Shown piece by piece: positions 6,523 through 8,209 of a stretch of 8,209 bases of DNA. A program made the translations under genes and the position numbers. Under the pieces are notes generated by a model. That model was not told the DNA's origin. It ran no database searches and was given only the letters and a program-made list of their open reading frames with translations. The stretch covers positions 1 to 8,209 of the forward strand of contig QMKU01000047.1 in assembly GCA_003646525.1 (NCBI GenBank), written 5' to 3'. This stretch comes from Campylobacterota bacterium. Lineage in GTDB: Bacteria > Campylobacterota > Campylobacteria > Campylobacterales > Sulfurovaceae. Each line of letters starts with the position of its first letter. Position 1 is the first letter of the stretch.

Positions 6523-6556
6523 CTTAACGCCATTGGTGCAGAGGGTAAGAGTTTTT
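6523..6556 (+). terminator. Weak terminator-like structure
   Basis: CTTA (6523-6526) pairs with TAAG (6546-6549) around an inner CGCC-ATT-GGTG hairpin (6528-6538), with a T5 run at 6552-6556. The asymmetric internal loop makes it weak. An alternative pairing of CCCTGC (6495-6500) with GCA/GGG (6538-6545) competes with it. Confidence 0.2.
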
Positions 6557-6559
6557 GGA

Positions 6560-6565
6560 TATAAT
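6560..6565 (+). promoter_or_regulatory. Probable promoter (-10 box) of the wbpB-wbpD cluster
   Basis: A perfect TATAAT lies 42 nt before the wbpB ATG and follows a T-run (GTTTTTGGA). No consensus -35 is present. The predicted leader is about 35 nt. AGGA (6597-6600) is the ribosome binding site, 7 nt from the ATG at 6608. Confidence 0.5.
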
Positions 6566-6607
6566 TTAAAAGAGAATAATATATAAGTCAAAAATTAGGA
6601 TTATGAT

Positions 6608-6988
6608 ATGAGTAAAAACATTGCACTTATAGGAGCATCGGGATACATTGCTCCACGACATATGAAAGCCATAAAAGAGACGGGAAATAACCTTGTAGCA
6701 GCACTTGATCCTTATGATGGCATTGGAATAATGGATAGTAACTTTCCAGAGGCAGATTTTTTTACAGAGTTTGAACGATTTGATCGATTTGTAGATAAAT
6801 GGCGTAGAGATACGGGGAAAAAGATAGATTATATGTCTATTTGCTCTCCAAACTATCTACATGATTCACATATCCGTTTTGCGCTGAAAAGTGGTGCAGA
6901 TGCTATTTATGAAAAACCACTTGTTTTGAACCCTTGGAATATAGATCAGTTGAAACTTATAGAGAGAGACGGGTCAAAAAGTCTATAA
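6608..6988 (+). CDS. WbpB N-terminal fragment (NAD-binding Rossmann domain)
   Basis: This is the part that would be translated from the present sequence: 126 residues, ending in an out-of-frame SL just before the stop. It holds the nucleotide-binding start IALIGASGYIAPRHM (5-19), the family segment YMSICSPNYLHDSHI (75-89) and the EKP motif (102-104) with the catalytic-type Lys103. It lacks the whole C-terminal substrate-binding and oligomerisation domain, so it should not be an active dehydrogenase. Confidence 0.75.
   Translation: MSKNIALIGASGYIAPRHMKAIKETGNNLVAALDPYDGIGIMDSNFPEADFFTEFERFDRFVDKWRRDTGKKIDYMSICSPNYLHDSHIRFALKSGADAIYEKPLVLNPWNIDQLKLIERDGSKSL
6961..6969 (+). repeat. (AG)4.5 dinucleotide tract at the wbpB frameshift
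   Basis: AGAGAGAGA is flanked by T and C. In the first frame it encodes part of I-E-R-D. One more AG unit restores the full wbpB frame, so the tract is the probable site of the lesion. The nearby A5 run (6976-6980) is the alternative site. Confidence 0.7.
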
Positions 6989-7568
6989 TATCCTACAACT
7001 CAGACTCCATCCTTCTATCATCGCACTTAAAGAGAAAGTAACCAAAGAGTTAGATGCTAACCCTGACAAAGTTTATGATATTGATTTGACCTATTTAACT
7101 TCCAGAGGGAAATGGTACTTTATCTCTTGGAAGGGTGATCAAGCTAAATCTGGAGGCATAGCATCAAATATCGGTGTACATTTTTATGATATGCTTTGCT
7201 GGATATTTGGAGATGTGGAAGAGAATATTGTTCATCTTAAAACAGCTGATACCAATGCAGGTTTTTTCAAACTTAAACATGCGACTGTACGATGGTTTTT
7301 GTCAGTAAACTATGATTATATTCCTGAAAAAGTAAAGAGTACAGGGCAACGAACTTATAGAAGTATTACGGTAGATGGTAAAGAGATGGAGTTTAGTGGG
7401 GGGTTTACAGATCTACATACCCGAAGCTATGAAGAGATCCTTAGTGGAAATGGATTTGGTCTGGATGAAGCGTATCCTTCGATCAATACTGTATCTGTCA
7501 TCCGAAACCTTGAGCCAATAGGTCTAACAGGCGAATATCATCCGTTTTGCAAAAAGGTTCTCAGATAA
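6963..7568 (+). pseudogene. WbpB C-terminal fragment (substrate-binding domain)
   Basis: The frame is open from 6963, with recognisable sequence from GTC at 6981: VYNILQLRLHPSIIALKEK, then TYLTSRGKWYFISWKGD and GGIASNIGVHFYDML (His codon at 7179). The Gfo/Idh/MocA C-terminal domain continues to KKVLR. No ATG with a ribosome binding site opens this frame. The TTG at 7086 lies inside the conserved DLTYLTSRG segment, so independent translation is unlikely. The stop codon overlaps the wbpD start (TAATG). Confidence 0.75.
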
Positions 7569-8209
7569 TGTCAGAAGAGGGCAAATATCTAAACAAAAAT
7601 GACTGGAAGAACAGGCGGAAATCTCAGTCCGCAGTAAAAGAAAAAAAATGTGATCTCTTTGTTCATGAAAGTAGTATTGTTGATGATCGGGTTACTATAG
7701 GAGAGGGTACAAAAATATGGCACTTCTCTCATATTTTATCGCATACAACCATAGGGAAAAATTGTTCATTTGGGCAGAACTGCGTTGTGGGATCAAGGGT
7801 CAAAATAGGTAATGGTGTCAAAGTACAAAACAATGTCTCCATCTATGAAGGTGTAGAGATCGAAGATGATGTCTTTCTAGGTCCATCAATGGTTTTTACC
7901 AATGTGATTAATCCACGAGCTTTTATCCAGCGTAAGGATGAATTCCAAAAAACACTGCTCAAGAGAGGCTGTTCTGTGGGAGCTAATGCAACCATAGTTT
8001 GTGGCGTGATTATCGGTGAATATGCACTGATAGGTTCTGGGGCTGTAGTAAATAAAAATGTAAAACCTTATGCACTTATGGTTGGTGTACCTGCAAGGCA
8101 GATTGGTTGGGTTGGAAAGAGTGGAAATACGCTGGAGTTGATAGATGGCGTGGCTAGTGATGAGTTTGGGAAATATGTTATAATAGATGAACAATTAAAG
8201 GAGCTTTAA
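7568..8209 (+). CDS. wbpD: UDP-GlcNAc3NA N-acetyltransferase WbpD/WlbB
   Basis: This acetyl-CoA-dependent enzyme acetylates the C3 amino group of UDP-2-acetamido-3-amino-2,3-dideoxy-glucuronate, the step after WbpE. The protein has 213 residues and a left-handed beta-helix of hexapeptide repeats (about 38-105 and 135-165). Family motifs are KIWHFSHI (49-56), [11 protein letters not shown] (86-96), [14 protein letters not shown] (106-119), [16 protein letters not shown] (138-153) and GVPARQIGW (173-181). The ATG at 7568 overlaps the wbpB stop, with AAGG about 10 nt upstream; a TTG at 7547 is less likely. A charged leader of about 30 residues precedes the helix, with no later in-frame start before it. 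The C-terminal tail resembles that of Pseudomonas WbpD but lacks its cysteine. The stop is the last codon of the window, and an AAGGAG just before it suggests a following gene. Confidence 0.93.
   Translation: MSEEGKYLNKNDWKNRRKSQSAVKEKKCDLFVHESSIVDDRVTIGEGTKIWHFSHILSHTTIGKNCSFGQNCVVGSRVKIGNGVKVQNNVSIYEGVEIEDDVFLGPSMVFTNVINPRAFIQRKDEFQKTLLKRGCSVGANATIVCGVIIGEYALIGSGAVVNKNVKPYALMVGVPARQIGWVGKSGNTLELIDGVASDEFGKYVIIDEQLKEL

Larger units (their letters stand above)
6289..6607. other. 319-bp divergent intergenic region
   Basis: This is the gap between the SurA-like gene (minus strand) and the sugar-biosynthesis cluster (plus strand). It contains a strong hairpin (6310-6349), a chaperone promoter on the minus strand (6361-6369), two promoter-like sites on the plus strand (6400-6427 and 6560-6565), and a weak terminator-like structure (6523-6556). 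No protein-coding gene is convincing: the longest small frame with ATG noted (6478-6522) has 14 codons and no ribosome binding site. Confidence 0.7.
6608..7568 (+). pseudogene. wbpB: UDP-GlcNAcA 3-dehydrogenase WbpB/WlbA, frameshifted
   Basis: In its intact form this NAD-dependent Gfo/Idh/MocA enzyme oxidises C3 of UDP-N-acetyl-glucosaminuronic acid. That prepares it for transamination (WbpE) and acetylation (WbpD) on the way to UDP-2,3-diacetamido sugars for surface polysaccharide. The gene is complete end to end but lies in two frames: the first stops at TAA 6986-6988, and the second is open from 6963 to the stop at 7566-7568. The change must therefore lie within 6963-6988, and the first-frame repeat AGAGAGAGA (6961-6969) reaches into that interval. 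Adding one AG unit gives a continuous protein of about 320 residues, the family's length, reading IERETGQKVYNILQLR. That matches the ERET...YNILQLR stretch I recall from Pseudomonas WbpB without a gap. It may be a decayed gene, a phase-variable OFF state or an assembly error. Confidence 0.85.

Noticed and set aside
6976..6980. Programmed ribosomal frameshifting at the A5 run in wbpB
   Set aside because: Restoring the frame needs +1 (or -2). The run suits -1 slippage only poorly, there is no clear downstream pseudoknot, and the single-base repair gives a residue-short protein. The AG-unit explanation fits better.

Overview
This window reads as an ordinary chromosomal segment of a Campylobacterota (former Epsilonproteobacteria) bacterium. 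A Sulfurovum- or Sulfurimonas-like, free-living member is my best guess. The evidence is the gatC-(pilT)-cvpA-fur-lysS gene order, which from memory matches Campylobacter/Helicobacter except for pilT. Fur also has the Helicobacter-type arrangement of three metal sites, the upstream regions are AT-rich with TATAAT -10 boxes and poor -35 elements, and the periplasmic chaperone is of the short Cj1289 type. No tRNA, rRNA, IS element, CRISPR array or phage gene was found.

Layout. (1) Positions 1-3434, minus strand: an operon reading right to left, gatC, pilT, cvpA, fur, lysS. lysS runs off the left edge. It combines translation genes (the GatC amidotransferase subunit and lysyl-tRNA synthetase) with the Fur metal regulator, a CvpA-type membrane protein and the type IV pilus retraction ATPase. 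(2) Positions 3435-3531: a short divergent promoter region. (3) Positions 3532-5401, plus strand: a tight operon of a single-domain rhodanese, the lysine/meso-DAP biosynthesis enzyme DapE, and a secreted thioredoxin-fold protein, with 2-nt spacing and then an ATGA overlap. (4) Positions 5461-6282, minus strand, converging on the previous operon: a secreted SurA-like chaperone. (5) Positions 6289-6607: a 319-bp intergenic region with a strong hairpin in the predicted chaperone leader, several promoter-like sites and no convincing gene. (6) Positions 6608-8209, plus strand: the start of a surface-polysaccharide sugar cluster. It holds wbpB/wlbA (UDP-GlcNAcA 3-dehydrogenase), broken by a frameshift, and an intact wbpD/wlbB (N-acetyltransferase). 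Both belong to the pathway that makes UDP-2,3-diacetamido-2,3-dideoxyuronic acids for O-antigen or capsule.

The most notable observation is the wbpB lesion. The two halves together make a complete family member, and the frame change lies in a 26-nt interval containing a short (AG)n repeat. Adding one AG unit restores an uninterrupted reading frame that also gives the expected residues (IERETGQK followed by VYNILQLR). This points to a dinucleotide-repeat contraction: a decayed gene, a phase-variable OFF state, or an assembly error. Because wbpD starts on the wbpB stop codon (TAATG), the frameshift is also likely to reduce wbpD expression. I see no undescribed multi-gene system in this window.
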